A stretch of DNA of 64,000 bases from Leifsonia sp. fls2-241-R2A-40a (GTDB lineage: Bacteria; Actinomycetota; Actinomycetes; Actinomycetales; Microbacteriaceae), in assembly GCF_030209575.1 (NCBI RefSeq), contig NZ_JARVRS010000001.1, positions 3,038,001-3,102,000 on the forward strand, read 5' to 3'. Shown here one piece after another: positions 1 to 12,109 of the stretch; within the stretch, counting starts at the first letter, position 1; each line of letters begins with the position of its first letter. Under the pieces are notes generated by a model, which made no database searches, was not told the DNA's origin, and was given only the letters and a program-made list of their open reading frames with translations. A program made the translations under genes and the position numbers.

Positions 1-884
1 TGGCGGATGTGGACCTCGGGACGCCCGCCGACCCGGTGTCGCGCACGCGCCGCGACGACTTCCTGGCGGCGGTCGTCACGGCGAAGGAGCGCATCGTCGA
101 CGGCGACATCTTCCAGGTCGTCATCTCGCAGCGGTTCGAGCTGGAGTGCACCGCCCCTGCGCTCGATGTGTACCGCGTCCTGCGCGCCCTGAACCCGAGC
201 CCGTACATGTACCTGCTGTCGCTGGAGAAGCCGGACGGCGAGCGGTACGAGATCGTCGGGTCGTCGCCGGAAGCGCTGGTGAAGGTGCAGGAGGGACGCG
301 CGTTCACGCATCCCATCGCCGGCTCCCGTCCGCGCGGTGCGACCCCGGAGCAGGACCTCGACCTGGAGGCGTCCCTGCTCGCCGACGACAAGGAGCGCGC
401 CGAGCACCTCATGCTCGTCGACCTGGCCCGCAACGACCTGCTCAAGGTGTGCGCGGCCGGAAGCGTCGAGGTCACCGAGTTCATGCGCATCGAGCGGTTC
501 AGCCACATCATGCACATCGTGTCGTCGGTCGAGGGCGACCTGCTTCCGGAGGCGACGGCGATCGATGTGTTCCGCGCGACGTTCCCGGCCGGGACGCTCT
601 CGGGCGCGCCGAAGCCGATGGCGCTGCGGATCATCGACGAGCTGGAGCCGGCGCAGCGCGGCGTCTACGGCGGCGTGATCGGATACTTCGATTTCGCCGG
701 GGACGCGGACCTCGCCATCGCCATCCGTACCGCCACGATCATGGACGGCGTGGCGCGCGTCCAGGCCGGCGGGGGACTGGTCGCCGACTCGGTGCCGGAG
801 AGCGAGTTCCAGGAGTCGCAGAACAAGGCCGCGGCGCCGCTGCGCGCGGTCGCGGTGGCGAACGCCATGAAGCGAGTGCTGTGA
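1..884 (+). CDS. trpE: Anthranilate synthase component I (3' part)
   Basis: Makes anthranilate from chorismate and glutamine-derived ammonia, the first step of tryptophan synthesis. The gene enters from the left edge; only the C-terminal chorismate-binding domain is visible (about 294 residues of a usual ~500). Family motifs seen: QVVISQRFE, IVGSSPEALV, THPIAGSRPRG, DLARNDLLKV, FPAGTLSGAPKPMA and the final GGGLVADSVPESEFQE. The N-terminal Trp-feedback region is outside the window. The stop codon overlaps the GTG of the next gene (GTGA), so the two are probably translationally coupled. The amidotransferase subunit TrpG is not in this window. Confidence 0.96.
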   Translation, partial: ADVDLGTPADPVSRTRRDDFLAAVVTAKERIVDGDIFQVVISQRFELECTAPALDVYRVLRALNPSPYMYLLSLEKPDGERYEIVGSSPEALVKVQEGRAFTHPIAGSRPRGATPEQDLDLEASLLADDKERAEHLMLVDLARNDLLKVCAAGSVEVTEFMRIERFSHIMHIVSSVEGDLLPEATAIDVFRATFPAGTLSGAPKPMALRIIDELEPAQRGVYGGVIGYFDFAGDADLAIAIRTATIMDGVARVQAGGGLVADSVPESEFQESQNKAAAPLRAVAVANAMKRVL

Positions 885-1603
885 ACGGACGACGGGTCAA
901 GTATTCGACGATGCTGCTCCTGCTCGTGGGGAGCGCGCTGGCGCTGCTCGCGGCGACGCAGCCGTGGTTCGCCATCCAGCTGACCGACACGGCCAATCAC
1001 GCGAGCACCATCACCGTCGCGGGGTCGGTGGCGGCGCCGGCGTTGACGGCGCTCGCGCTGGCCGGGCTCGCCCTGACTGCCGCCCTGGCGATCGCCGGGC
1101 CGGTCTTCCGCATCGTGCTCGCGCTGCTCGGCGTCCTGCTCGGCGTCTCCGTGCTGGTCTCGGCCATCACCGCGGTGTCGGATGCAGTGGGCGCGTCGTC
1201 GGCGGCGATCACGACCGCGACCGGCGTGGCGGGGGACGCGTCGGTCCGCCGGCTCGTGCACTCGGTCACCATCGAGTTCTGGCCGTGGCTGGCGATCGTG
1301 GCCGCTGTCCTCATCCTTCTCGCGAGTGCGGCGGTCGTGGTGTTCTCGCGGTCGTGGCCCGGTCCGTCGCGCAAGTACCAGACGCGCTTCGCCGGGGAGG
1401 ACGGCCGTCCGGTCGACGAGGTCTTCGCCGACGCGACGGAGGACGGCCCGGAGCCCTCTGACGACGCCGAGGCGCGCGCAGCGGCGGAGGAGGACGCGGA
1501 GGACTCCGCCGACGACACGCCCGACCACTCGGGCACCCTCGATCGCGACACGGCGATCGACAGCTGGGACGAGCTCTCCCGCGGGGACGACCCCACGCGC
1601 TGA
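881..1603 (+). CDS. Trp-region conserved membrane protein (TIGR02234-like)
   Basis: A 240-residue integral membrane protein of the type found in actinobacterial trp operons between trpE and trpC (Rv1610-like). About four hydrophobic helices are visible in residues 10-165: TMLLLLVGSALALLAA, a long Ala/Leu pair around 45-95, and WPWLAIVAAVLILLASAAVV. A very acidic tail follows (runs of E, D and A) ending in DDPTR. The start is the GTG overlapping the trpE stop; a longer reading frame upstream is an artefact of GC-rich DNA. Biochemical role is unknown; position suggests a tryptophan-related envelope function, which is inference. Confidence 0.85.
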   Translation: MNGRRVKYSTMLLLLVGSALALLAATQPWFAIQLTDTANHASTITVAGSVAAPALTALALAGLALTAALAIAGPVFRIVLALLGVLLGVSVLVSAITAVSDAVGASSAAITTATGVAGDASVRRLVHSVTIEFWPWLAIVAAVLILLASAAVVVFSRSWPGPSRKYQTRFAGEDGRPVDEVFADATEDGPEPSDDAEARAAAEEDAEDSADDTPDHSGTLDRDTAIDSWDELSRGDDPTR

Positions 1604-1638
1604 CCACCCCGCGGACCGCGCGCCGTCCCGTGACGGCA

Positions 1639-1659
1639 CCCCTCCGCGAGCCGGAGGGG
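1639..1659 (+). terminator. GC hairpin after the trp-region membrane gene
   Basis: Inverted repeat CCCCTCCG / CGGAGGGG with a 5-base loop, 36 bases after the stop at 1603. There is no T-run, so it may be a partial terminator or a processing stem separating the trpE segment from the promoter just downstream. Confidence 0.4.
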
Positions 1660-1667
1660 GTAACCAC

Positions 1668-1673
1668 TAGACT
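1668..1673 (+). promoter_or_regulatory. Candidate -10 (TAGACT) for the downstream trp genes
   Basis: TAGACT matches the actinobacterial -10 consensus TANNNT. It lies after the hairpin and about 60 bases before the ATG of the HGxxPAAW gene, so it could drive an internal transcript for HGxxPAAW-trpC-trpB-trpA. No clear -35 was seen. Confidence 0.45.
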
Positions 1674-1691
1674 GGTTGCGTTCCAATTCCC

Positions 1692-1714
1692 GTGCGCGCA
1701 GGCAAGGCGCGCAC
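1692..1714 (+). promoter_or_regulatory. Hairpin in the leader of the HGxxPAAW-trpCBA transcript
   Basis: A perfect 8-bp stem GTGCGCGC / GCGCGCAC with a 7-base loop lies between the TAGACT hexamer and the ribosome binding site AGGAG at 1724-1728. It could be an RNA control element or only a structured leader. I see no Trp-codon leader peptide in this short stretch. Confidence 0.35.
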
Positions 1715-1732
1715 CCGACGTGCAGGAGTTCC

Positions 1733-1963
1733 ATGAGCAGCGAGTCAGTCGAGCCAGGTCACGGTCACTCGCCGGCGGCGTGGACGGCCGTGATCATCAT
1801 GCTGGTCGCCTTCACCATCGGCGCGATCGCCTTCTTCTTCGACGCCCCGATCATCGTCTGGGCGGCAGCGGGTCTCGCGATCATCGGCCTCATCGTGGGC
1901 GGCGTCATGAAGCGCGCAGGTTACGGAGTGGGCGGCTCCAAGTACACCCCGAAGGGTCACTGA
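1733..1963 (+). CDS. HGxxPAAW family small membrane protein
   Basis: A 76-residue protein with the family-defining GHGHSPAAWTAV near the N-terminus, then two hydrophobic helices (about 19-37 and 40-59) and a short basic, Gly-rich tail ending in KYTPKGH. Homologues sit beside trpC in many actinobacteria; their function is not known. The start is chosen at the ATG with AGGAG five bases upstream; the reading frame extends further upstream but without family similarity. It is followed by trpC after 3 bases, so it belongs to the same operon. Confidence 0.85.
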   Translation: MSSESVEPGHGHSPAAWTAVIIMLVAFTIGAIAFFFDAPIIVWAAAGLAIIGLIVGGVMKRAGYGVGGSKYTPKGH

Positions 1964-1966
1964 TCC

Positions 1967-2737
1967 GTGCTCGCCGACCTCGTCGCCGGCGCGCTCGAAG
2001 ACGCTGACCGGAGGCGTGAGGAGCGACCGCTCCCGCAGGTGGAGGCCGCTGCGCTGGCCCGTCCCGCCGCACTCGACGCCCTCGCGGCTCTCGCCCCGGC
2101 GGAGCGCGTCAAGATCATCGCCGAGGTGAAGCGCGCGAGCCCGTCCCGCGGGTCGCTCGCCGCCATCCCGGATCCGGCCGCACTCGCCGTCTCGTACGAG
2201 ACCGGCGGCGCCAGCGCCATCAGCGTGCTGACGGAGGAGCGCCGGTTCCACGGTTCGCTGGCCGACCTCGAGGCCGTCCGCGACGCCGTCTCCATCCCGG
2301 TGCTGCGCAAGGAATTCGTCTCCGACCCGTACCAGGTGTTCGAGGCCCGTGCGGCGGGCGCCGACCTGGTGCTGCTGATCGTGGCCGCGCTCGACCAGAA
2401 GCGGCTCGTCGAGCTGCACGAGCTGATCACGCAGCTCGGCATGACCTCGCTGGTGGAGGCGCACTCGGCCGACGAGCTCGACCGCGCCCTCGACACCGGC
2501 GCAGGGCTCGTGGGCGTGAACGCCCGCGACCTTTCCACGTTCGAGCTGGATCGGGATCTGTTCGGCCGCTTGGCCGACCGCATCCCGTCCGGCGTCATCC
2601 GCGTGGCGGAGTCGGCCGTGAAATCGGCCGACGACGTCGCGCACTACCGGGCGGCGGGTGCGGATGTCGTGCTCGTCGGCGAGGCGCTCGTCACCAGCGA
2701 CCCCGTCGCCACGCTCGGAGAGTTCCTGGGAGTCTGA
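1967..2737 (+). CDS. trpC: Indole-3-glycerol phosphate synthase
   Basis: Converts carboxyphenylamino-deoxyribulose phosphate to indole-3-glycerol phosphate. 256 residues, normal for a monofunctional TrpC TIM barrel. Conserved segments: [13 protein letters not shown] (substrate-binding and catalytic Lys), [30 protein letters not shown] and the phosphate-binding GEALV near the end. GTG start. The stop overlaps the ATG of trpB. No trpF is present; in many actinobacteria the isomerase step is done by PriA, encoded elsewhere. Confidence 0.96.
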   Translation: MLADLVAGALEDADRRREERPLPQVEAAALARPAALDALAALAPAERVKIIAEVKRASPSRGSLAAIPDPAALAVSYETGGASAISVLTEERRFHGSLADLEAVRDAVSIPVLRKEFVSDPYQVFEARAAGADLVLLIVAALDQKRLVELHELITQLGMTSLVEAHSADELDRALDTGAGLVGVNARDLSTFELDRDLFGRLADRIPSGVIRVAESAVKSADDVAHYRAAGADVVLVGEALVTSDPVATLGEFLGV

Positions 2738-3948
2738 TGTCCCTCCGCACTGAGCAGGGTCCGTATTTCGGCGACTTCGGCGGGCGGTTCGTCCCCGAGT
2801 CGCTGGTCGCAGCGCTCGACGAGCTGTCGGCGGCCTGGGAGGAGGCGAAGGCCGACCCCGCGTTCCACGCCGAGCTGGACGAGCTGCACCGCAGCTACAC
2901 CGGCCGTCCGTCGATCATCACCGAGGTGCCGCGTTTCGCCGAGCACGCGGGCGGTGCGCGCATCATCCTCAAGCGCGAGGACCTCAATCACACCGGCTCG
3001 CACAAGATCAACAACGTGCTCGGCCAGGCGATCCTGACGAAGCGGATCGGCAAGACCCGCGTGATCGCCGAGACCGGCGCCGGCCAGCACGGCGTCGCGA
3101 CGGCGACCGCCGCGGCGCTGTTCGGTCTCGAGTGCACGATCTACATGGGCGAGGTCGACACCGAGCGGCAGGCCCTCAACGTCGCCCGGATGCGCCTGCT
3201 CGGCGCCGAGGTCGTGGCCGTCAAGACCGGCTCGCGCACCCTCAAGGACGCCATCAACGACGCCATGCGCGACTGGGTGACCAACGTCGAGCACACCAAC
3301 TACATCTTCGGCACGGTCGCAGGACCGCATCCCTTCCCGGCGATGGTCCGCGACCTCCAGAAGATCATCGGCGAGGAGGCGCGCGAGCAGGTGCTCGAGC
3401 TCACCGACCGCCTTCCGGACGCCGTGGTCGCCTGTGTCGGCGGCGGCTCGAACGCGATGGGCATCTTCCACGCGTTCCTCGACGACGAAGACGTGCGGCT
3501 GATCGGCTTCGAGGCCGGAGGCGAGGGCGCGGACACCCCGCGCCACGCGGCCACGATCACCAAGGGCCGGCCGGGCGTGCTGCACGGCGCCCGCTCGATG
3601 ATGCTGCAGGACGAAGACGGCCAGACCATCGAGTCCCACTCCATCTCCGCGGGCCTCGACTACCCGGGCGTCGGTCCGGAGCACGCGTGGCTCGCGAAGA
3701 TCGGCCGGGCCGAGTACCGTCCGATCTCCGACGCCGAGGCGATGGATGCGCTGCGCCTGCTGACCCGAACCGAGGGCATCATCCCCGCCATCGAGTCGTC
3801 GCACGCCCTCGCCGGCGCGCTGACGCTCGGCCGCGAGCTCGGACCGGAGGGGCTCATCCTGGTGAACCTGAGCGGCCGCGGCGACAAGGACATGGAGACG
3901 GCGGCCCGCTACTTCGACCTGATCGACGCGGGCGCGGTGCAGTCGTGA
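2737..3948 (+). CDS. trpB: Tryptophan synthase beta chain
   Basis: PLP enzyme that joins indole to serine to give tryptophan. 403 residues. The PLP lysine is K90 in HTGSHKINN. Other hallmarks: [10 protein letters not shown], the phosphate-binding GGGSNAMG, and SGRGDKD at the C-terminus. It starts inside the trpC stop (TGATG) and its own stop overlaps the trpA GTG, which fits the stoichiometric alpha2-beta2 complex with indole channelling. Confidence 0.98.
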   Translation: MSLRTEQGPYFGDFGGRFVPESLVAALDELSAAWEEAKADPAFHAELDELHRSYTGRPSIITEVPRFAEHAGGARIILKREDLNHTGSHKINNVLGQAILTKRIGKTRVIAETGAGQHGVATATAAALFGLECTIYMGEVDTERQALNVARMRLLGAEVVAVKTGSRTLKDAINDAMRDWVTNVEHTNYIFGTVAGPHPFPAMVRDLQKIIGEEAREQVLELTDRLPDAVVACVGGGSNAMGIFHAFLDDEDVRLIGFEAGGEGADTPRHAATITKGRPGVLHGARSMMLQDEDGQTIESHSISAGLDYPGVGPEHAWLAKIGRAEYRPISDAEAMDALRLLTRTEGIIPAIESSHALAGALTLGRELGPEGLILVNLSGRGDKDMETAARYFDLIDAGAVQS

Positions 3949-4745
3949 GCGCGGCGGTCACGAGCCGCGTCGCGGCGACCATCGCCCGGCGCAACGACGA
4001 GGCCGCCGGCGCGTTCGTCGGCTACCTGCCCGCCGGCTTCCCCGACCTCCGCACGAGTGTGGATGCCGCCGTGGCGCTCGCCCAGAACGGTGTGGACATC
4101 ATCGAGCTGGGCCTCCCGTACTCCGACCCCGTCATGGACGGCACCGTCATCCAGGCGGCGACCCAGCAGGCGCTGGGCGCCGGGTTCCGGCTGCGCGACG
4201 GCTTCACCGCGGTGCGCGAGATCACCAAACAGGTCGACATCCCCATCCTGGTGATGACGTACTGGAACCCCGTGCTGCAGTACGGCGTCGAACGGTTCGC
4301 GGACGACCTGGCCGAAGCAGGGGGAGCGGGGCTCATCACACCGGACCTCATCCCGGACGAGGGCGCCGACTGGCTCGCCGCGTCCGACCGGGCCGGTCTC
4401 GACCGCGTCTTCCTCGCCGCCCCGAGCTCGACCGACGCGCGTCTGAAGCGGACCGTCGAGGCGAGCCGCGGCTTCGTCTACGCCGTGTCCACCATGGGCA
4501 TCACGGGTGCCCGTGCGGATGTGGATGCCGCGGCGCGCACGCTCGTCGGCCGTCTGCGCGAGGCGGGCGCGACGAGCACCTGCGTCGGCGTGGGCATCTC
4601 CACGGCCGCCCAGGTCGCCGAGGTGCTGGAGTACGCCGACGGCGCCATCGTCGGTTCGGCCCTGGTGAAGGCGCTGGGCGATGGCGGGGTGGCGGAGGCC
4701 GGCCGCCTGGCGGCGGAGCTCGCCCGCGGCGCGAACCGCTCCTGA
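3945..4745 (+). CDS. trpA: Tryptophan synthase alpha chain
   Basis: Cleaves indole-3-glycerol phosphate to indole and glyceraldehyde-3-phosphate within the TrpAB complex. 266 residues, usual size. The catalytic Glu is E54 in [15 protein letters not shown], whose first Asp is the second catalytic residue. Further motifs: [28 protein letters not shown] and [14 protein letters not shown] start overlapping the trpB stop (GTGA). Last gene of the trp run; lgt begins 56 bases later. Confidence 0.97.
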   Translation: MSAAVTSRVAATIARRNDEAAGAFVGYLPAGFPDLRTSVDAAVALAQNGVDIIELGLPYSDPVMDGTVIQAATQQALGAGFRLRDGFTAVREITKQVDIPILVMTYWNPVLQYGVERFADDLAEAGGAGLITPDLIPDEGADWLAASDRAGLDRVFLAAPSSTDARLKRTVEASRGFVYAVSTMGITGARADVDAAARTLVGRLREAGATSTCVGVGISTAAQVAEVLEYADGAIVGSALVKALGDGGVAEAGRLAAELARGANRS

Positions 4746-4754
4746 CCCCGTCGT

Positions 4755-4760
4755 AAACTA
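4755..4760 (+). promoter_or_regulatory. Candidate -10 (TAAACT) for lgt
   Basis: TAAACT fits TANNNT and lies in the unusually AT-rich trpA-lgt gap, 41 bases before the lgt GTG. It would let lgt be transcribed independently of trp. No convincing -35 is visible inside the trpA end. Confidence 0.4.
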
Positions 4761-4801
4761 ATGTGTCAGTGTTTTGCACGTGATCGAAAGGTAGTCATCG
4801 G

Positions 4802-5803
4802 GTGGCCCTCACCATGAGCAGCTGGTTGACCAGCATCCCCAGCCCCGGGCCCGAGTGGCAGCAGATCCCGATCGACATCTTCGGTCTGCACTGGCGCATC
4901 CAGACCTACGCGATCATGATCCTCATCGGCATCGTCGTCGCCGCCATCTGGACTTCGCGCCGCCTGACGAAGCGTGGAGCCGAGCCGGGCGTCGTGCTCG
5001 ATGTCCTCATCCCGGTCATCATCCTCGGGATCGTCGGCGCGCGGCTCTACCACGTGGTCACGCACCCCGGAGACTACTTCTACGACGGCGCACCGCTGTG
5101 GAAGGTGTTCGCGATCTGGGAGGGCGGGAACGCCATCTTCGGCTCGCTGATCGGAGGCGCGGTCGGAGCGTGGCTCGGCTGCCGCTGGACGGGACTGCGG
5201 TTCTGGACCTTCGCCGACGCGCTCGCCCCGGCGCTGCTGCTCGCGCAGGCGATCGGCCGCCTCGGCAACTGGTTCAACCAGGAGCTCTTCGGCCTGCCCA
5301 CCGACCTTCCGTGGGGACTGCAGATCGACTCGGGCAATAAGGCGATCCCGGTCGGGCTGCCCGACGGCACCCTGTTCCAGCCGCTGTTCCTCTACGAGAT
5401 CATCTGGAACGTCATCGGCGTGGTGCTGCTCGTCCTGCTCGAGCGCAAGTTCCGCCTCCAGTGGGGCCGGCTCTTCGCGCTGTACCTCATCTGGTACGGC
5501 GTCGGCCGCTCGTACCTCGAGTCGATCCGCATCGACCCGAGCGAGTACAGCTTCCTCGGCATCCCGACCAACGTCTGGGCAGCATTCGTCTCGGTCGTGC
5601 TCGGTCTCGTCATCTTCTACGTGCAGACCAGCCGGCACCCCGGTCTCGAGCCCAGCCCCTACCGTCCGGGCCGTGAATGGGTGCGTCCGGATGCTGAGGT
5701 AGACTCTGACGACACGGACCTGGATCATGAGGGCACCGCCGACGACGACGGTGTGCCTGCCGGGTCCGCTTCGGCCAAGGCCACAAGCCCCACGAACGGA
5801 TGA
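4802..5803 (+). CDS. lgt: Prolipoprotein diacylglyceryl transferase
   Basis: Membrane enzyme that transfers diacylglycerol from phosphatidylglycerol to the lipobox Cys of prolipoproteins. 333 residues with about seven hydrophobic helices. The Lgt signature is seen as IGRLGNWFNQELFG with the essential Arg/Asn/Glu, preceded by IWEGGNAIFGSLIGG; a late GVGRSYLESIR matches the second conserved Arg region. The C-terminus (from about residue 285) is an acidic cytoplasmic tail typical of actinobacterial Lgt. GTG start at 4802 with AAGG ten bases upstream; ATG at 4814 is an alternative. Confidence 0.95.
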   Translation: MALTMSSWLTSIPSPGPEWQQIPIDIFGLHWRIQTYAIMILIGIVVAAIWTSRRLTKRGAEPGVVLDVLIPVIILGIVGARLYHVVTHPGDYFYDGAPLWKVFAIWEGGNAIFGSLIGGAVGAWLGCRWTGLRFWTFADALAPALLLAQAIGRLGNWFNQELFGLPTDLPWGLQIDSGNKAIPVGLPDGTLFQPLFLYEIIWNVIGVVLLVLLERKFRLQWGRLFALYLIWYGVGRSYLESIRIDPSEYSFLGIPTNVWAAFVSVVLGLVIFYVQTSRHPGLEPSPYRPGREWVRPDAEVDSDDTDLDHEGTADDDGVPAGSASAKATSPTNG

Positions 5804-5999
5804 CTCCCGACGGTCCGAAGCCCTGAACGGCGGTAGACAGACCGTCGTGGCGAGCATCCCACGCACCTGACCGACCGCATCGAGAGACCGGGCCGCACAC
5901 AGCCCGCAGGATACGGCGGCAGCACTTCCCAGCATCGGGCCGATGGCGTCCCCGCACCCAACATCCCCACATCCACGACACTGTGAGGACGGTCGACAG
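5804..5999 (+). other. Leader region upstream of gltB
   Basis: A 196-base non-coding gap. It contains a separated 7-base inverted repeat (GACGGTC near 5809, GACCGTC near 5840) just after the lgt stop and a GAGGA ribosome site before the gltB ATG. I could not assign a known riboswitch or a clear -10 box. Confidence 0.35.
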
Positions 6000-8900
6000 A
6001 TGGCGCTCACGCCACCCCATTCCCGTTTCGGGACCGTGCCAGGCCCGCAAGGCCTGTACGACCCTGCCCATGAGAAGGACGCCTGCGGCCTCGCCATGGT
6101 CGCGACCCTCCGCGGCACCGCCGGGCACGACATCATCGACGCCGCGCTCGAAGCGCTGCGTCACCTGGAGCACCGCGGCGCGGTCGGCTCCGACGCCGGC
6201 ACCGGCGACGGCGCGGGCATCATCACCCAGGTGCCGGATGCGTTCCTCCGTGCCGTCACCGGCTTCGAGCTCCCGGAGGCCGGCCGGTACGCCGTCGGCA
6301 ACGCCTTCCTGCCGACCGCCGAGAACGAGCGCGCCGAGGTCAAGTCGGCGCTGGAGGCCATCGCGGCCGAGCACGAGCTGACCGTGCTGGGCTGGCGCGA
6401 GGTGCCGGTCCGTCCCGACGAGCTCGGAACCCTCGCGCGCCAGGCCATGCCGGTGATCGAGCAGCTGTATGTCGCCTCGACGCGCCACGATGACGACGGC
6501 GACCTCGTCTCCGGCATCGCGCTCGACCGTCAGACGTTCTTCCTGCGCAAGCGTGCCGAGCGCGAGCTTGACCTGTACTTCTCGTCGCTGTCGAGCCGGA
6601 CCCTCGTCTACAAGGGCATGGTGACCACGCTCCAGCTGGAGCCGTTCTACCCGGACCTCTCGGACGAGCGCTTCGCCTCGAAGCTCGCGCTGGTGCACTC
6701 CCGGTACTCCACGAACACGTTCCCGTCGTGGCCCCTCGCGCAGCCGTTCCGGATGATCGCGCACAACGGCGAGATCAACACGGTGCAGGGCAACCGCAAC
6801 TGGATGCGCGCCCGCCAGTCGCAGCTGGAGAGCGAGCTGCTGGGCGACCTGCGCCCGATCTTCCCGATCGTCACGCCCGGCGCGAGCGACTCCGCCTCGT
6901 TCGACGAGGTCGTCGAGCTCATCTCGCTGAGCGGGCGTCCGCTCCCGCACGCCGTGATGATGATGGTGCCGGAGGCCTGGGAGAACCAGACCGAGATCGA
7001 CCCGGTCCGCCGCGCGTTCTACGAGTACCACTCGATGCTCATGGAGCCGTGGGACGGCCCGGCGGCGATCGTCTTCACCGACGGCACGCTCGTCGGCGCC
7101 ACCCTCGACCGCAACGGGCTGCGCCCCGGCCGGTACGTCGTCACCAACGACGGCCTCGTGGTGCTCGCCTCGGAGATCGGCGTGCTCGACATCGAGCCGA
7201 GCCGCGTCGTCCGCAAGGGCCGGCTGCGCCCGGGCCGGATGTTCCTGGTCGACACCGAGGCCGGCCGCCTCATCGAGGACGAGGAGATCAAGTCCGACCT
7301 CGCCGCCGGCGCGCCCTACGGCGAGTGGCTCGACGAGGGCCGGATCAACCTGAAGGACCTCCCGGAGCGCGAGCACATCGTCCACACCCCGGCGTCGATC
7401 GTCCGCCGGCAGCGGACATTCGGCTACACCGAGGAGGAGGTCCGCGTCCTCCTGAAGCCGATGGCGACGACCGGCGCCGAGCCGCTGGGTGCGATGGGCT
7501 CGGACACGCCGGTTGCGGTCCTCTCCCAGCGTCCGCGCCTGCTGTTCGACTACTTCACCCAGCAGTTCGCGCAGGTCACGAACCCGCCGCTCGACTCCAT
7601 CCGCGAGGAGGTCGTCACCTCCCTGAAGCTCGGCCTCGGCCCGGAGCGCAACCTCCTCGACGCCGGTCCGGAGCACGCCAAGCAGGTCGTGCTCGACTTC
7701 CCCGTGATCGACAACGACGAGCTGGCGAAGATCCAGCACATCGACCCCCGGCCGGGCAGCACGCTGACGACCACCGTCCGCGGCCTGTACCGCTCCGACG
7801 CCGGGCCGGATGCGCTCGAGCGCCGCCTGGCGGAGATGTGCGACGAGGTCGATGAGGCCATCGCGCAGGGCGCCCAGTTCATCGTGCTCAGCGACCGCGA
7901 CTCCACCAAGGACCTCGCGCCCATCCCGTCGCTGCTGATGCTCGCGGCGGTGCACCACCACCTCATCCGCTCGGAGACCCGCATGAAGGCGGGCCTGATC
8001 GTCGAGGCCGGCGATGTCCGCGAGGTGCACCACGTCGCGCTGCTCATCGGGTACGGCGCCTCGGCGATCAACCCATACCTGGCGATGGAGACCTGCGAGG
8101 AGCTCGTCCGCAGCGGGATGATCACCGGCGTCAGCCCTGAGAAGGCGGTCAAGAACGTCATCAAGGCGCTCGGCAAGGGCGTGCTGAAGATCATGTCCAA
8201 GATGGGCATCTCGACGGTCTCGTCGTACGCGGGCGCCCAGGCCTTCGAGGCCGTCGGCCTCAGCCAGCGGTTCGTCGACCAGTACTTCACCGGCACTACA
8301 AGCAAGCTGGGCGGCGTCGGGATCGACGTGATCGCGGCCGAGAACCTCGCGCGGCACGAGAGCGCCTACCCGTCGGAGGGCGCGGCCCTCGCCCACGAGC
8401 GGCTCGCGACCGGTGGCGAGTACCAGTGGCGCCGCGACGGCTCGCCGCACCTCTTCAACCCCGAGACGGTGTTCCGGCTGCAGCACTCGACGCGCACCAG
8501 GCGGTACGACGTCTTCCGCGAGTACACGAAGCTCGTGGACGACCAGTCCGAGTCGCTGATGACCCTGCGCGGGATGTTCTCGCTCAAGACGGGGGAGCGG
8601 CCGCCCGTTCCGCTCGAGGAGGTCGAGTCCGTCGCCTCCATCGTCAAGCGCTTCTCCACCGGCGCGATGAGCTACGGCTCCATCTCCCAGGAGGCGCACG
8701 AGACCCTCGCGATCGCCATGAACCGGCTCGGCGCCAAGTCGAACACCGGCGAGGGCGGCGAGGACCTGGACCGTCTGCTGGACCCGGAGCGCCGCAGTGC
8801 GATCAAGCAGGTCGCCTCCGGCCGGTTCGGTGTGACGTCGATGTACCTGACGCACGCCGACGACATCCAGATCAAGCTGGCCCAGGGTGCCAAGCCGGGC

Positions 8901-10569
8901 GAGGGCGGTCAGCTGCCCCCGACCAAGGTGTACCCGTGGGTCGCGCGCACGCGTCATGCGACGGCCGGCGTCGGCCTCATCTCGCCGCCGCCGCACCACG
9001 ACATCTACTCGATCGAAGACCTCAAGCAGCTGATCTTCGATCTGAAGCGCGCGAACCCGGGCGCTCGCATCCACGTCAAGCTCGTCTCCGAGTCGGGCAT
9101 CGGCGCGGTCGCAGCGGGCACGGCGAAGGCGCTGGCCGACGTCATCCTGGTCTCCGGCCATGACGGTGGTACGGGCGCGTCCCCGGTGAACTCGCTGAAG
9201 CACGCGGGAACCCCGTGGGAGCTGGGCCTGGCCGAGACGCAGCAGACGCTGATGCTGAACGGGATGCGCGAGCGCGTCGTAGTGCAGGTCGACGGGCAGC
9301 TGAAGACCGGCCGCGACGTCATCGTGGGTGCGCTGCTGGGCGCAGAGGAGTTCGGCTTCGCCACCGCACCGCTGGTCGTCTCCGGCTGCGTCATGATGCG
9401 CGTCTGCCACCTCGACACGTGCCCGGTGGGAGTCGCGACCCAGAACCCCGAGCTGCGGGCGCGCTTCGCCGGCAAGCCGGAGTTCGTGGTCAACTTCTTC
9501 GAGTTCATCGCGGAGGAGGTGCGCGACTACCTCGCCGCACTCGGCTTCCGCAGCATCGAGGAGGCGATCGGCCACGCCGAGCTCCTGGACGTGGACCGCG
9601 CGATCGACCACTGGAAGGCGTCCGGTCTCGACCTGGCGCCCATCCTGCACGGTCCGGCGTTCGGCCCGGAGGCGCCGCGGCGCAACGGCCGCCAGCAGGA
9701 CCACGAGCTCGAGAAGCACTTCGACGTGCACCTGATCGACGCCGCGCGCGACGTCCTGGAGCACGGCGGACGCATCGAGCTCGACCTCCCCATCCGCAAC
9801 ACCGAGCGCGCGGTCGGGACGATGCTGGGTCACGAGGTGACGGTCCGCCACGGCGAGAACGGCCTCCCGGCGGGGTCGATCGACATCACGCTCACCGGTT
9901 CGGCGGGTCAGTCGTTCGGTGCGTTCCTGCCGGCCGGCATCACGCTGCGGCTGGTGGGCGACTCCAACGACTACGTCGGCAAGGGGCTCTCCGGCGGCCA
10001 GATCGTCGTCCGGCCGGAGCCGGGCAGCGCCTTCGCCGCCGAGGACAACGTCATCGCCGGCAACGTGATCGGCTACGGCGCGACGCAGGGGAGCATGTTC
10101 ATCCGCGGCATCGTGGGCGAGCGCTTCCTGGTCCGCAACTCCGGCGCGACCGCGGTCGTCGAGGGCGTGGGCGACCACGCGCTCGAGTACATGACCGGCG
10201 GCCTCGCCGTGATCCTCGGCGGGACCGGGCGGAACCTGGGCGCGGGCATGTCGGGCGGCACGGCGTACGTGTACGACCTGCAGCGCGAGCGGGTGAACCG
10301 CGAGGCACTCGCCAGTGGAGAGCTGGAACTGCTGCCGCTCGGCAGCGCCGACATCGAGATCGTCCGCGACCTGCTCGAGCAGCACGCGGCCGAGACCGGA
10401 TCGACGCTCGCCACGCGGATGCTCGAGGACTTCGACGGCACCGTCGCGAAGTTCGTCAAGGTGCTGCCGCGCGACTACGCCGCGGTGATGCAGATGCGCC
10501 AGGAAGCCGCCGACGAGGGTCTCGACCCGGACGGCGACATCGTGTGGAACCGAATCTTGGAGGTGACCG

Positions 10570-10577
<8 letters not shown>
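6000..10577 (+). CDS. gltB: Glutamate synthase large (alpha) subunit
   Basis: Produces two glutamates from glutamine and 2-oxoglutarate; with GltD and GlnA it assimilates ammonia. 1525 residues, full length. The mature N-terminal nucleophile is Cys28 in KDACGLAM, so residues 1-27 form the propeptide that is removed; this favours ATG 6000 over an upstream in-frame ATG at 5943. Domain order: class II glutaminase (28 to ~430), central domain, FMN synthase domain, a 3Fe-4S cluster at [15 protein letters not shown] (near residue 1130), and the C-terminal GXGXG helix ([14 protein letters not shown]). Overlaps gltD by 8 bases. Confidence 0.97.
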
Positions 10578-12027
<1,450 letters not shown>

Positions 12028-12109
12028 GCGAGGCGATGCCCGCACGACCGGGCGCCACCCCACCGAACCACGCGCCGTCGGCGCAGAACAACGGAGCGAA
12101 CAGAAAAGC

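Noticed and set aside
5943-5999. Upstream ATG extending GltB by 19 residues
   Set aside because: ATG 6000 has GAGGA upstream and gives a normal 27-residue propeptide before the nucleophile Cys.
12071-12083. Small GCGCC/GGCGC hairpin before pyk
   Set aside because: A 5-bp GC stem is expected often by chance at this base composition; no supporting context.
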